A stretch of DNA of 5,125 bases from Sulfurimonas sp. (GTDB lineage Bacteria; Campylobacterota; Campylobacteria; Campylobacterales; Sulfurimonadaceae). How positions within the stretch are numbered: the stretch's first letter is position 1; each line of letters begins with the position of its first letter. Below, piece after piece: positions 1 to 5,125 of the stretch. Location of the stretch: the NCBI GenBank assembly GCA_021157665.1, contig JAGGWE010000204.1, forward strand, positions 1 through 5,125, in the 5' to 3' direction. A model generated the notes under the pieces. The model was not told where the DNA came from, ran no database searches, and saw only the letters and a list, made by a program, of their open reading frames with translations. The translations under genes and the position numbers were made by a program.

Positions 1-1161
1 ATACAAGAGAGTGAAGTTTTTAGATTTTCTTCACTAGATATTGAACTTGATGGTGTTTTAGGTGGAGGAATAGTTCCTGGCTCACTAACACTTATAGGAG
101 GAAGCCCTGGAGTTGGTAAATCTACCCTACTCCTAAAAGTTGCCTCAAATATTGCCTCAACAAATAAAAATGTACTCTATGTAACAGGAGAAGAATCAGC
201 AGGACAAATCAAACTTAGAGCAAATCGTTTAGATGCAAATCAAAATAGCCTATATCTTTTAAGTGAGATTAGATTAGAGCAAGTTTTACTAGAACTTGAA
301 CATAGAAGATATGAATTTTTAATCATAGATTCCATACAAACAATATACTCAGAAAACATCACATCTGCTCCAGGCTCTGTAACTCAAGTAAGACAAATCA
401 CTTTCGAATTAATGAGAATAGCAAAAGAGAGAAATATTGCTATATTTATTATCGGGCATATTACAAAAGAGGGTTCTATTGCAGGTCCTAGAGTACTAGA
501 GCATATGGTTGATACTGTTTTATATTTCGAGGGTGATTCATCTCAAGAACTCAGAATTTTAAGAGGATTTAAAAACCGTTTTGGTGCTACTAGTGAGATT
601 GGTGTTTTTGAGATGAGAGCCAAAGGTTTAGTATCTGCCACTGATATATCTTCAAGATTTTTCAACCGAAACTCTGAACAATCTGGTTCAGCTTTAACCG
701 TAATCATGGAAGGCTCTCGCCCAATTATTTTAGAAGTTCAAGCTCTTGTTTCAGAATCACATACTCCAAATTCAAAAAGACAAGCTACAGGTTTTGATAA
801 CAACAGATTAAATATGCTTTTAGCATTACTAGAAAGAAAACTAGAGATTCCACTATCTGGATATGATGTATTTATAAATATTACAGGTGGTATTAAGATA
901 ACTGAAACAGCAGCTGATTTAGCAGTTCTTGCAGCAATTATAAGTAGTTTTAGAGATAGAGCTATATCAAAAGAAACGGTATTTATTGGTGAGGTTTCAC
1001 TGGTTGGTGATGTAAGAGAGGTTTATGCTCTTGATGTGAGATTAAAAGAAGCAAAAATGCAAAATATTTCAAAGGTACTTTTAGCAAAGAAACCCTTAGA
1101 AAAAACAACTATGAAAACTTTTATAGTCGATGAAGTAACAAAACTTTTAGAATGGTACTAA
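1..1161 (+). CDS. radA: DNA repair/recombination ATPase RadA (5' end outside window)
   Basis: RadA is a RecA-like ATPase that promotes branch migration during recombinational repair. The frame is open from base 1 to the TAA at 1159-1161 and gives 386 residues. About 60 N-terminal residues, including the usual four-cysteine zinc finger, lie before the window. Visible marks, in fragment numbering: Walker A GGSPGVGKST at residues 33-42, a TGEESAGQIKLRA segment after it, Walker B-like FLIIDS with Asp110, and the RadA-specific KNRFG motif at 191-195 (bases 571-585). The family signature EGSRPIILEVQALV follows near residue 236. The C-terminal Lon-like domain begins near residue 285 (SGYDVFINITGG) and ends with FIGEVSLVGDVREV. 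As in other RadA proteins, this domain is expected to be structural rather than proteolytic. An ATG at 412 is internal and is not the start, because Walker A lies upstream of it in the same frame. The gene appears intact as far as it can be seen. Confidence 0.97.
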   Translation: MQESEVFRFSSLDIELDGVLGGGIVPGSLTLIGGSPGVGKSTLLLKVASNIASTNKNVLYVTGEESAGQIKLRANRLDANQNSLYLLSEIRLEQVLLELEHRRYEFLIIDSIQTIYSENITSAPGSVTQVRQITFELMRIAKERNIAIFIIGHITKEGSIAGPRVLEHMVDTVLYFEGDSSQELRILRGFKNRFGATSEIGVFEMRAKGLVSATDISSRFFNRNSEQSGSALTVIMEGSRPIILEVQALVSESHTPNSKRQATGFDNNRLNMLLALLERKLEIPLSGYDVFINITGGIKITETAADLAVLAAIISSFRDRAISKETVFIGEVSLVGDVREVYALDVRLKEAKMQNISKVLLAKKPLEKTTMKTFIVDEVTKLLEWY

Positions 1162-1198
1162 TTTAAGCAGTAAGAAAACTCCTTTTATATAAAAAAAT

Positions 1199-1206
1199 TG
1201 TATAAT
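1199..1206 (+). promoter_or_regulatory. Probable sigma-70 -10 element for the hypothetical/carbonic anhydrase unit
   Basis: A perfect TATAAT at 1201-1206, preceded by TTG, sits 30 bases before the ATG at 1236. Upstream lies an A/T-rich stretch with no clear -35, as is common in Campylobacterota. Transcription would start near 1213 and give a short leader. The ribosome-binding site is weak (AAAGG at 1225-1229). Confidence 0.6.
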
Positions 1207-1235
1207 TCCATAATAATTATTACTAAAGGTATAAA

Positions 1236-1496
1236 ATGATTGATGCAGAGTTTAGAAGTGAAGAAAGATTTTCAAGATTAGCACTAGCTTATGAAAATGA
1301 TGAGGAGAAAACTCTTGTAAATAATTGTATCGATACAATAATTGCTAAACATAAAATGCAGCCAGAGATTCATACAACAGCAGCATCAAATGGCAAAGAA
1401 ATTCTGGTAATTGAATACCATGATGATATTAACAGAGAATCTGGAGAAATTTTTGAAGAGATTATAAAAACATTAAATATAAAAGAGTGTAACTAA
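1236..1496 (+). CDS. Conserved-looking hypothetical protein, 86 aa, acidic
   Basis: I do not recognise this family. The protein has 86 residues, is rich in Glu/Asp, and has no signal peptide, membrane segment, cysteine cluster or obvious catalytic motif. It reads as a small soluble alpha/beta protein: an N-terminal half rich in acidic and helical residues (SEERFSRLALAYENDEEK), a middle segment with KHKMQPEIHTT, and a strand-like KEILVIEYHDD followed by a C-terminal helix (SGEIFEEIIKTL). It has its own -10 at 1201-1206. The carbonic anhydrase start follows its stop after only nine bases, and the AAGGA that serves that gene overlaps the stop codon of this one, so the two are almost certainly cotranscribed. 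Codon use matches the neighbours. It is probably real because it fills the promoter-to-next-gene interval exactly, but its function is unknown. Confidence 0.75.
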   Translation: MIDAEFRSEERFSRLALAYENDEEKTLVNNCIDTIIAKHKMQPEIHTTAASNGKEILVIEYHDDINRESGEIFEEIIKTLNIKECN

Positions 1497-1505
1497 GGAT
1501 TTATA

Positions 1506-2150
1506 ATGAATATGGAAGATTATGCCAAAGGTAACAAACTTTTTAGATCTTACTTTAAAAAAAATAAAGAATCATTACTAAATCTTGTTAAAAAAGGTCA
1601 ATCACCAAAGGCACTTTTTATCGGTTGTTCTGACTCAAGAGTTATCCCAGATTTAATGGTACAATCGAATCCTGGCGATCTTTTTGTTATAAGAAATGTA
1701 GGTAATTTTGTACCACCTTACAAACCAGATGAAGACTTTCATGCCACTGCTTCAGGAATAGAGTATGCTGTAAGTATTTTAAATGTAAAAGATATTATCA
1801 TTTGTGGGCATACTCACTGTGGAGCATGTAACCATCTTTATGAAGTGATAGAGGATGATTCTCTTGTTCATACAAAAAAATGGTTAGAACTTGGTGAAAG
1901 TGCAAAAACATCAGCGATTTTAAGCCTTGGAGCAAATGCACCAAAAGAAGATTTATTAAGATTAACAGAAAAATTATCAATAACAAAACAGATAGAAAAT
2001 ATATTAACTTACCCAAATGTTAAAAAACGATTCGAAAATGGCGATTTACATATACATGGTTGGTATTATTATATTGAAACTGGTAAAATAGACTACTATA
2101 ATGCAGAAAGTTATGAGTTTTTACCACTAAATGACTTATTAGAAGACTGA
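1506..2150 (+). CDS. can: Beta-class carbonic anhydrase
   Basis: This zinc enzyme interconverts CO2 and bicarbonate, most likely in the cytoplasm because no signal peptide is visible. At 214 residues it has the usual length for a bacterial beta-class enzyme. The zinc site is intact: CSDSR with Cys41, Asp43 and Arg45, and GHTHCGA with His102 and Cys105 (the H-x-x-C pair). The conserved PGDLFVIRNVGN segment at 56-67 and the HATASGIEYAV helix at 79-89 are also present. The C-terminal LHIHGWYYYIETGKI segment matches the family's closing strand region. The ATG at 1506 is supported by AAGGA at 1495-1499, six bases upstream; a second ATG two codons later is the less likely start. In an autotrophic Campylobacterota cell this would feed bicarbonate or CO2 to the reductive TCA cycle and buffer pH, which is an inference from context. 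The symbol can is a family-level label; related genes are also called cynT or canB. Confidence 0.95.
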   Translation: MNMEDYAKGNKLFRSYFKKNKESLLNLVKKGQSPKALFIGCSDSRVIPDLMVQSNPGDLFVIRNVGNFVPPYKPDEDFHATASGIEYAVSILNVKDIIICGHTHCGACNHLYEVIEDDSLVHTKKWLELGESAKTSAILSLGANAPKEDLLRLTEKLSITKQIENILTYPNVKKRFENGDLHIHGWYYYIETGKIDYYNAESYEFLPLNDLLED

Positions 2151-2177
2151 TTAACAATATAATAAAGTTTTAAATTT

Positions 2178-2186
2178 TGATATACT
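2178..2186 (+). promoter_or_regulatory. Extended -10 promoter of fliL
   Basis: TGATATACT matches the extended -10 form TGnTATAMT and lies 34 bases before the fliL ATG. AAGGAAG at 2206-2212 is a good ribosome-binding site eight bases before the start. The element suggests that fliL is transcribed by the housekeeping sigma factor and separately from the carbonic anhydrase, which ends at 2150. Confidence 0.6.
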
Positions 2187-2220
2187 ATCAACATAATTAA
2201 TAATCAAGGAAGATACAAAA

Positions 2221-2775
2221 ATGGCTGAAAATAAAAATACAGAAGAGGAACAGGAAGCTCCAGAAAAAAAGAAATCTGGTAATATGCTTATGATAATAAT
2301 CATAGTTGTATTAATCCTTATTATTTTGCTTGGTGCAGTTGGAGCGTTTCTAATGCTTGGTGATGATGAAGAAGTTCAATCAGAACCGCAAGTTAAAGAA
2401 AAAACTATCTCTAAACAAAAAAGGAAAAGTTCTGGTTCATCTTCTATGGATAGTTCTAGACTACTTAGTGATATAGGGATTTTATATCCATTAGATACAT
2501 TTACAGTAAACCTAAAAAGTGACGCTGGACGCAGATACCTAAAAGTAACTATGTCTCTTGAACTTGAAGGTGAAGAATTAAGCCTAGAACTAGATGCTAA
2601 AACAGCTGTTTTAAGAGATAGAGTAATTAGAATCTTATCATCAAAAACTCTTGAAGAAATTACTTCAAAGAAAGGTAAAGGTAAAGTATCTTCTCAAGTT
2701 ATGGATACCCTAAATGCAATGATTTCAGATGGTGAAATCAAAGGAATATATTTTACAGAATTTGTTATTCAGTAG
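2221..2775 (+). CDS. fliL: Flagellar basal body-associated protein FliL
   Basis: FliL is a single-pass inner-membrane protein that surrounds the flagellar stator (MotA/MotB) and affects torque and swimming. The 184-residue product has a short charged cytoplasmic tail (1-21, Glu/Lys-rich), one membrane helix at about 22-46, a Ser/Lys/Glu-rich periplasmic linker at about 48-80, and the FliL domain from about 85. The domain starts with LYPLDTFTVNL, continues with RYLKVTMSLEL and ALDAK/TAVLRDRVIRILSSKT-type sequence, and closes with the typical IYFTEFVIQ terminus. The start is fixed by AAGGAAG eight bases upstream and the extended -10 at 2178. No other flagellar gene is in the window. The gene therefore stands alone between the carbonic anhydrase and the tRNAs, and a palindrome follows its stop after 22 bases. 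It appears intact. Confidence 0.95.
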   Translation: MAENKNTEEEQEAPEKKKSGNMLMIIIIVVLILIILLGAVGAFLMLGDDEEVQSEPQVKEKTISKQKRKSSGSSSMDSSRLLSDIGILYPLDTFTVNLKSDAGRRYLKVTMSLELEGEELSLELDAKTAVLRDRVIRILSSKTLEEITSKKGKGKVSSQVMDTLNAMISDGEIKGIYFTEFVIQ

Positions 2776-2797
2776 GTTAATTTTATCATATCTATCT

Positions 2798-2819
2798 AAT
2801 CCCTTTTTAAAAAGGGATT
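2798..2819. terminator. Perfect 22-bp palindrome after fliL, possible terminator hairpin
   Basis: The half-site AATCCCTTTTT is followed directly by its exact complement, 22 bases after the fliL stop. Allowing a small A/T loop, it forms a stem of about nine pairs. Neither flank has a clear T-run, so it is not a textbook intrinsic terminator. A transcript-end stabiliser or a symmetric protein-binding site is equally possible. Confidence 0.4.
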
Positions 2820-2927
2820 CCCTCTATAGTATTAAAGCTGTCAGTTTTTTACTTTAAATTTAAAAATTCATACCCTTAAACTTCACACTTTACCGTCAAA
2901 TAACTATATCTATACAAATATATATAA

Positions 2928-2952
2928 AAAATACCATATTCAAAGGTATTTT
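2928..2952 (-). terminator. Hairpin with T-run on the minus strand, upstream of the tRNA promoter
   Basis: Arms AAAATACC (2928-2935) and GGTATTTT (2945-2952) pair over eight bases around a nine-base loop. Read on the minus strand, the hairpin runs into TTTTTT then TATATATA, as in an intrinsic terminator. No minus-strand gene feeding it is visible, since the tRNAs lie on the opposite strand, so its role is uncertain. Confidence 0.3.
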
Positions 2953-2967
2953 AAAGCTTTGGATAGA

Positions 2968-2973
2968 TATAAT
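2968..2973 (+). promoter_or_regulatory. -10 element of the tRNA-Met/tRNA-Asn unit
   Basis: A perfect TATAAT lies 18 bases before the first base of tRNA-Met. A start near 2980 would leave a leader of about 12 bases. No strong -35 is visible. Confidence 0.6.
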
Positions 2974-2991
2974 TTCAGCCTCTTAAAAGAT

Positions 2992-3068
2992 GTCAGGGTA
3001 GCTCAGCTGGTTAGAGCACTGGTCTCATAAGCCGGGGGTCGGGGGTTCGAGTCCCCCCTCTGACACCA
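2992..3068 (+). tRNA. tRNA-Met (anticodon CAT), elongator type
   Basis: The cloverleaf is complete. The acceptor stem is GTCAGGG (2992-2998) with CTCTGAC (3058-3064), with one G-T pair, discriminator A3065 and encoded CCA. The D stem is GCTC/GAGC. The anticodon stem is CTGGT/GCCGG with loop CTCATAA and anticodon at 3026-3028. The T stem is GGGGG/CCCCC around TTCGAGT. The paired 1-72 position and the absence of three G-C pairs below the anticodon argue against initiator tRNA. A CAT anticodon can also belong to a lysidine-modified tRNA-Ile, which the sequence alone does not exclude. Confidence 0.93.
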
Positions 3069-3079
3069 TTTTTTAAGAT

Positions 3080-3154
<75 letters not shown>

Positions 3155-3225
3155 TCAATTTAACCCCTAAAACACGATACTTCAAGCACTTTAAATTTCT
3201 ATTTTAAGCTTTCTAAAAACTAGAG

Positions 3226-3245
3226 AAGTCCGTCATAAGTCCGTC
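3226..3245 (+). repeat. Two direct copies of AAGTCCGTC with 11-bp period
   Basis: AAGTCCGTC occurs at 3226-3234 and again at 3237-3245, exactly 11 bases apart, close to one helical turn. The related GAGTCCGT follows at 3315-3322 and AAAGTCC at 3324-3330. The position, about 70 bases beyond the tRNA-Asn end, suggests possible binding sites for an integrase or directionality factor. That is an inference. Confidence 0.5.
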
Positions 3246-3337
3246 CAATAATAATAATTTTGATATGATTTGAAAAAGTGTGTATGAGTTACACTCGTAT
3301 TAAATACTATATTTGAGTCCGTAAAAGTCCTACCTAG

Positions 3338-3346
3338 TGATATAAT
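3338..3346 (+). promoter_or_regulatory. Extended -10 promoter reading into a terminator
   Basis: TGATATAAT is a perfect match to TGnTATAAT. A start near 3353 would be followed by only about 50 bases before the T-run of the terminator at 3371-3405, with no gene between them. Confidence 0.45.
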
Positions 3347-3370
3347 TTTGAAGAATATTTTGATATTTTT

Positions 3371-3405
3371 AAGATATAGAGGTTTCTTATGCTCTATATC
3401 TTTTT
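3371..3405 (+). terminator. Strong intrinsic terminator, + strand
   Basis: AAGATATAGAG (3371-3381) and CTCTATATCTT (3392-3402) form an 11-bp perfect stem around a 10-base loop, followed by a T-run to 3405. It would end a + strand transcript from the promoter at 3338 or read-through from the tRNAs. On the minus strand the exit sequence is TTAAAAAT, so termination of the decayed cluster is less likely but possible. Confidence 0.7.
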
Positions 3406-3432
3406 ATAGTTGTGACACTTTCTTTACTAAAA

Positions 3433-3535
3433 TCACAACCAACCTTTTAAGTATAATGCTGATTCTAAATCCATACCACTAATCTCTTTTATTTGCTGTC
3501 CTGAATTTGCCTCTAATTGAAAAACTTTGCATCAT
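3433..3535 (-). pseudogene. Remnant of a third gene in the VWA-PP2C operon, frameshifted
   Basis: The phosphatase stop TGA (3534-3532) overlaps an ATG pair (3535-3533 and 3532-3530) preceded by AGGAG, a classic translationally coupled gene start. In the ATG frame only 18 codons are read before TAG. If one base of the T5 run at 3520-3524 is skipped, the frame continues sensibly as QSFQLEANSGQQIKEISG, then MDLESALYLKGWL, and ends at TGA 3435-3433. This suggests that a slipped T disrupted a real gene whose 3' part has also been lost. I do not recognise the fragment. In VWA-PP2C triads the third partner is often a Ser/Thr kinase, but no kinase motif can be seen in about 32 residues. The in-frame continuation could be chance; the start signal is the stronger evidence. 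Confidence 0.45.
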
Positions 3536-4320
3536 GTCTCCTTTATAGTGTTTTTATGATGTCGTAAAATTGCTATACTTAAATCATCTAATGACTTAAT
3601 AGCAAACACATTTTTTAAATTCTCATTAAGTATTGACGAAACCTCTGGAGGAGTATAGTCGTCTAGTAGTTTGATAATATCTTTTGTAATTGGTACAAGT
3701 GAATCTGTTTTATAGTGATATAAAGATTCTTCAACACCATCACTCATCATTACTAAACCATTTATATCTTCGATATTCCCTCTATAAATACGTACTTTTT
3801 TTGAATCAAAACATGTTGTGAAATATGTATAGTTTGCATACTCACCGTTGTCTGGATTGGATAGTACAGATAAGTTGTCATTTGAGTCAAGCATACCAAT
3901 AACACCATCTCCAATATGTACAATTAAATATTTACCATAATATATAACCATACAAAGCAAGGTAGATGATAAGTCTTTGATTTTAACTTCATTAGATCTA
4001 GCAATAGAATCTAATGCTAAATGTATTTTTTCTAGAAGTGCACTACTTGCTTCATCTTCATTAACATTATAATAATCAAAGTAAATTTACATATGTACTG
4101 ATAGGAATTGTAATATTGACTTTGATCCGATATCACTATGTTTAGCACTACCAGCACCATCAGAAAGACCTAAAAACAAATAACCATCATTTTGTTTCAC
4201 AATTACAGAGTCTTGACAAGGAGTATCACTTACTTTATGTGACACCCCTTGTTCAGTAGCAAATGCAGTTACAAGATTCATAGTATTACTGTTGTTTGAA
4301 TTTAGGATCAAGTTCTGCAT
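3532..4320 (-). pseudogene. PP2C-family Ser/Thr protein phosphatase, interrupted by one in-frame stop
   Basis: PP2C phosphatases remove phosphate from Ser/Thr using two metal ions held by aspartates. Read through one TAA at 4087-4089 (codon 78), this locus encodes about 262 residues, a full PP2C domain. Motifs in order: DTPCQDS at 32-38, SDGAGSAKHSDIGS at 53-66, HIGDG at 135-139, MSDGVEE at 192-198 and LDDLSIAI at 244-251. All expected metal-binding Asp positions are present, so before the stop arose the enzyme looked active. Both halves are in the same frame and the 42 codons between them are sensible, so this is a nonsense mutation and not a frameshift. The ATG at 4320 has GAAG nine bases upstream and overlaps the VWA gene by 35 bases; an ATG at 4281, four bases after the VWA stop, fits the domain start equally well. 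The VWA-then-PP2C order matches TerY-type modules. Other explanations are stop read-through or a sequencing error. Confidence 0.8.
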
Positions 4321-4924
4321 AATTTACAACTTCATCATTATTTGCACCAGCTTGAGAAGATGAAGACAGGGCGTATGAAATAAATACAAGTAATTCTTTT
4401 AAATCTTCATGAGTAGGTGATTTAACAATAGTACCATTGGGATTAAAACGCTTGATTTCATCCATGTCAGCATCATCCCCCACACCTATCCCTATAAAGG
4501 TTAGCTTCTTTCTTGCAATAAGATCTGCACATCTATTTGCAGCATCTGTTATATCATCTGTTGCACCACCATCGGTTATAGCAATAAGCATAGGAGCTTT
4601 ATACACACCACCTAGCTTTTTATATTCGCTTATTTTATCAGCTAGCGAATCCATTGCATAATCCATTGCTTTAGCCATATATGTCATTGCTTGAGGCTGT
4701 AGGTTATTTTCAAAATAGATATCATCTACATATGAGTAAGGATGAATTACATCAACATCATTACTAAATGTAGCAATAGATATCTCAGCAGAAGTTTGAA
4801 TGTAATCATCATCTGCACAAACCTCAATAAATGTCTGTATGGAATCACAAAGTTCTAAAATAGGCTTACCTGTCAACAACTTTATTATTTTCGTTGACAA
4901 TTTCTTTATAAAATACACCTTCAA
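4286..4924 (-). pseudogene. VWA-domain protein (TerY-like), 5'-truncated, MIDAS head lost
   Basis: VWA domains of the TerY type bind a divalent metal at a MIDAS site made of DxSxS, a Thr and a later Asp. Here the similarity starts at TGKPILEL (residues 18-25 counted from a TTG at 4924). Normally this segment follows directly after the D-T-S-G-S-M strand, and that strand is absent. The rest is present: SAEISIATFSND at 45-56, the conserved Thr in AMTYMAKAM (Thr81), ITDGGATDD at 116-124 with MIDAS Asp118, and the GIGVGDDADMDEIKRF segment after it. The 17 residues before TGKPI read out of frame through an integrase-like start and are probably not VWA sequence. No ATG and no good ribosome-binding site serve this frame, and an in-frame TAA lies at 4948-4946. 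The stop at 4288-4286 overlaps the PP2C start, so the two were one operon. Expression and metal binding are both doubtful. Confidence 0.75.
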
Positions 4925-4967
4925 CTTTAGTGAATATTTTTTTATTTAATACTTTTAAATTAGCCAT
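4866..4967 (-). pseudogene. N-terminal remnant of a probable tyrosine recombinase (integrase)
   Basis: A minus-strand ATG at 4967 with GGAG at 4976-4973, five bases upstream, opens a 33-codon frame that stops at TAA 4868-4866. The product includes KKIFTKVEGVFYKEIVNE followed by NNKVVDR. That looks like the N-terminal arm-binding region of island integrases in Campylobacterota, which tend to begin with an aromatic-GVYYK-like strand and a polar turn; this is recalled family knowledge, not a search result. No catalytic R-H-R-Y region follows. Immediately after the stop the DNA becomes VWA-coding in another frame, so the remaining 350 or so codons were probably deleted with the head of the VWA gene. 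The alternative is a small unrelated peptide. The good start signal and the sudden junction support the remnant view. Confidence 0.5.
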
Positions 4968-5014
4968 AATTACTCCATATCACATTAGTACTTTCAACCT
5001 ATATTTGTCAACGA
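4891..5014. repeat. 10-bp inverted repeat flanking the integrase-like start
   Basis: TCGTTGACAA at 4891-4900 is the exact reverse complement of TTGTCAACGA at 5005-5014. A third partial copy, TGTCAACAA at 4871-4879, sits at the integrase/VWA junction. The spacing puts one copy upstream of the start codon and one inside the remnant. The repeats could be recombinase or autoregulator sites, or chance. Confidence 0.4.
4984..5011 (-). promoter_or_regulatory. Candidate promoter for the integrase-like start
   Basis: On the minus strand a perfect TTGACA (5011-5006) is followed after 15-16 bases by TACTAAT (4990-4984), a partial -10. It would start transcription close to the GGAG at 4976-4973. The TTGACA lies within the inverted repeat at 5005-5014, which would let a bound protein block it. 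Confidence 0.3.
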
Positions 5015-5023
5015 TGATAAAAT

Positions 5024-5053
5024 AAAAAAGCTGTCCCTCTCCTTATACAGGGA
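5024..5053 (-). terminator. Candidate intrinsic terminator of an upstream minus-strand gene
   Basis: On the minus strand TCCCT (5053-5049) pairs with AGGGA (5038-5034) around a 10-base loop, and a T6 run lies at 5029-5024 after four bases. The stem is short. One minus-strand frame is open from the window edge (5125) to TGA at 4996-4994, but its hydrophobic, low-complexity sequence is not convincing coding. It also runs through the hairpin. Confidence 0.3.
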
Positions 5054-5125
5054 AATAGATGAGATTTGATAGAATTTAAACAGATATGATATTAATACAA
5101 ACCATTTATATGTAAATAATAAAAT

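Larger units (their letters stand above)
3155..3432. other. Gene-free stretch between tRNA-Asn and the decayed cluster
   Basis: No convincing coding region is visible on either strand over these 278 bases. The stretch holds AAGTCCGT-type direct repeats at 3226-3245, with related GAGTCCGT at 3315-3322. It has a first extended -10-like sequence TGATATGAT at 3261-3269, followed by a weak AGTGT/ACACT hairpin at 3277-3295. A second, better extended -10 lies at 3338-3346 and a strong terminator at 3371-3405. A 7-bp inverted repeat GTTGTGA (3409-3415) / TCACAAC (3433-3439) straddles the right edge. This composition fits an integration-site flank rather than a lost gene. Confidence 0.6.

Noticed and set aside
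412..1161. radA starting at ATG 412
   Set aside because: The same frame is open to base 1 and contains Walker A and Walker B before 412.
1798..2016. 72-codon open frame on the minus strand
   Set aside because: It lies wholly inside the carbonic anhydrase gene, antisense to its zinc-binding region, and the product is a Leu/Ile-rich low-complexity shadow with no start signal.
2992..3068. Initiator tRNA-fMet
   Set aside because: Position 1 pairs with 72 (G-C), and the anticodon stem lacks the three consecutive G-C pairs next to the loop.
3155..3432. CRISPR array
   Set aside because: The repeats are only 9 bp and are spaced 11 bp apart, with no spacer structure and no cas genes.
3532..3960. 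Distal PP2C half as an independent gene starting at TTG 3960
   Set aside because: The TTG is inside a conserved strand of the domain, has no ribosome-binding site, and the same frame continues sensibly upstream to the TAA at 4087, so it is part of the interrupted gene.
4437..4661. 74-codon open frame on the + strand
   Set aside because: It is antisense to the conserved core of the VWA gene (ITDGGATDD region), and its Ser/Ile/Ala-rich product is typical of a complementary-strand shadow.
4994..5125. Minus-strand open frame entering from the right edge
   Set aside because: It has 43 codons of hydrophobic, AT-driven sequence with no recognisable motif and runs through a candidate terminator, so it is probably non-coding.

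Overview
The window is AT-rich, with a radA–carbonic anhydrase–fliL arrangement and promoters made of an extended -10 (TGnTATAAT-like) without a clear -35. Together these suggest a Campylobacterota bacterium, most likely a Sulfurimonas-like, flagellated, CO2-fixing type. The genus is an inference from protein flavour and base composition, not a database match.

Positions 1-2775 are ordinary chromosomal backbone on the + strand. They hold the 3' five-sixths of radA (recombination/branch migration), then a promoter and a two-gene unit (an unrecognised 86-residue acidic protein and a beta-class carbonic anhydrase), then a separate promoter and fliL (flagellar basal-body/stator protein). Positions 2776-3154 hold hairpins, a promoter and two tandem tRNA genes, tRNA-Met(CAT) and tRNA-Asn(GTT).

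Downstream of tRNA-Asn the character changes. A gene-free stretch of about 280 bases carries short direct repeats and a well-formed promoter plus terminator pair that could make a roughly 50-nt RNA. Then comes a minus-strand cluster of broken genes. In transcription order these are: the first 33 codons of what looks like a tyrosine-recombinase (integrase) gene; a von Willebrand A (VWA) protein that has lost its MIDAS aspartate/serine head and is fused out of frame to that integrase start; a PP2C-type protein phosphatase interrupted by one in-frame TAA; and the start of a third gene that overlaps the phosphatase stop and is broken by an apparent extra T in a T5 run.

The best reading is a tRNA-adjacent genomic-island scar. 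It carries a decayed VWA + PP2C signalling module, of the kind linked to TerY-type phosphatase/kinase triads in stress-response islands. Each gene has at least one independent lesion, so the module is probably non-functional here, although a sequencing error could explain the single-base lesions. No complete integrase and no second att copy of the tRNA end are visible inside the window.
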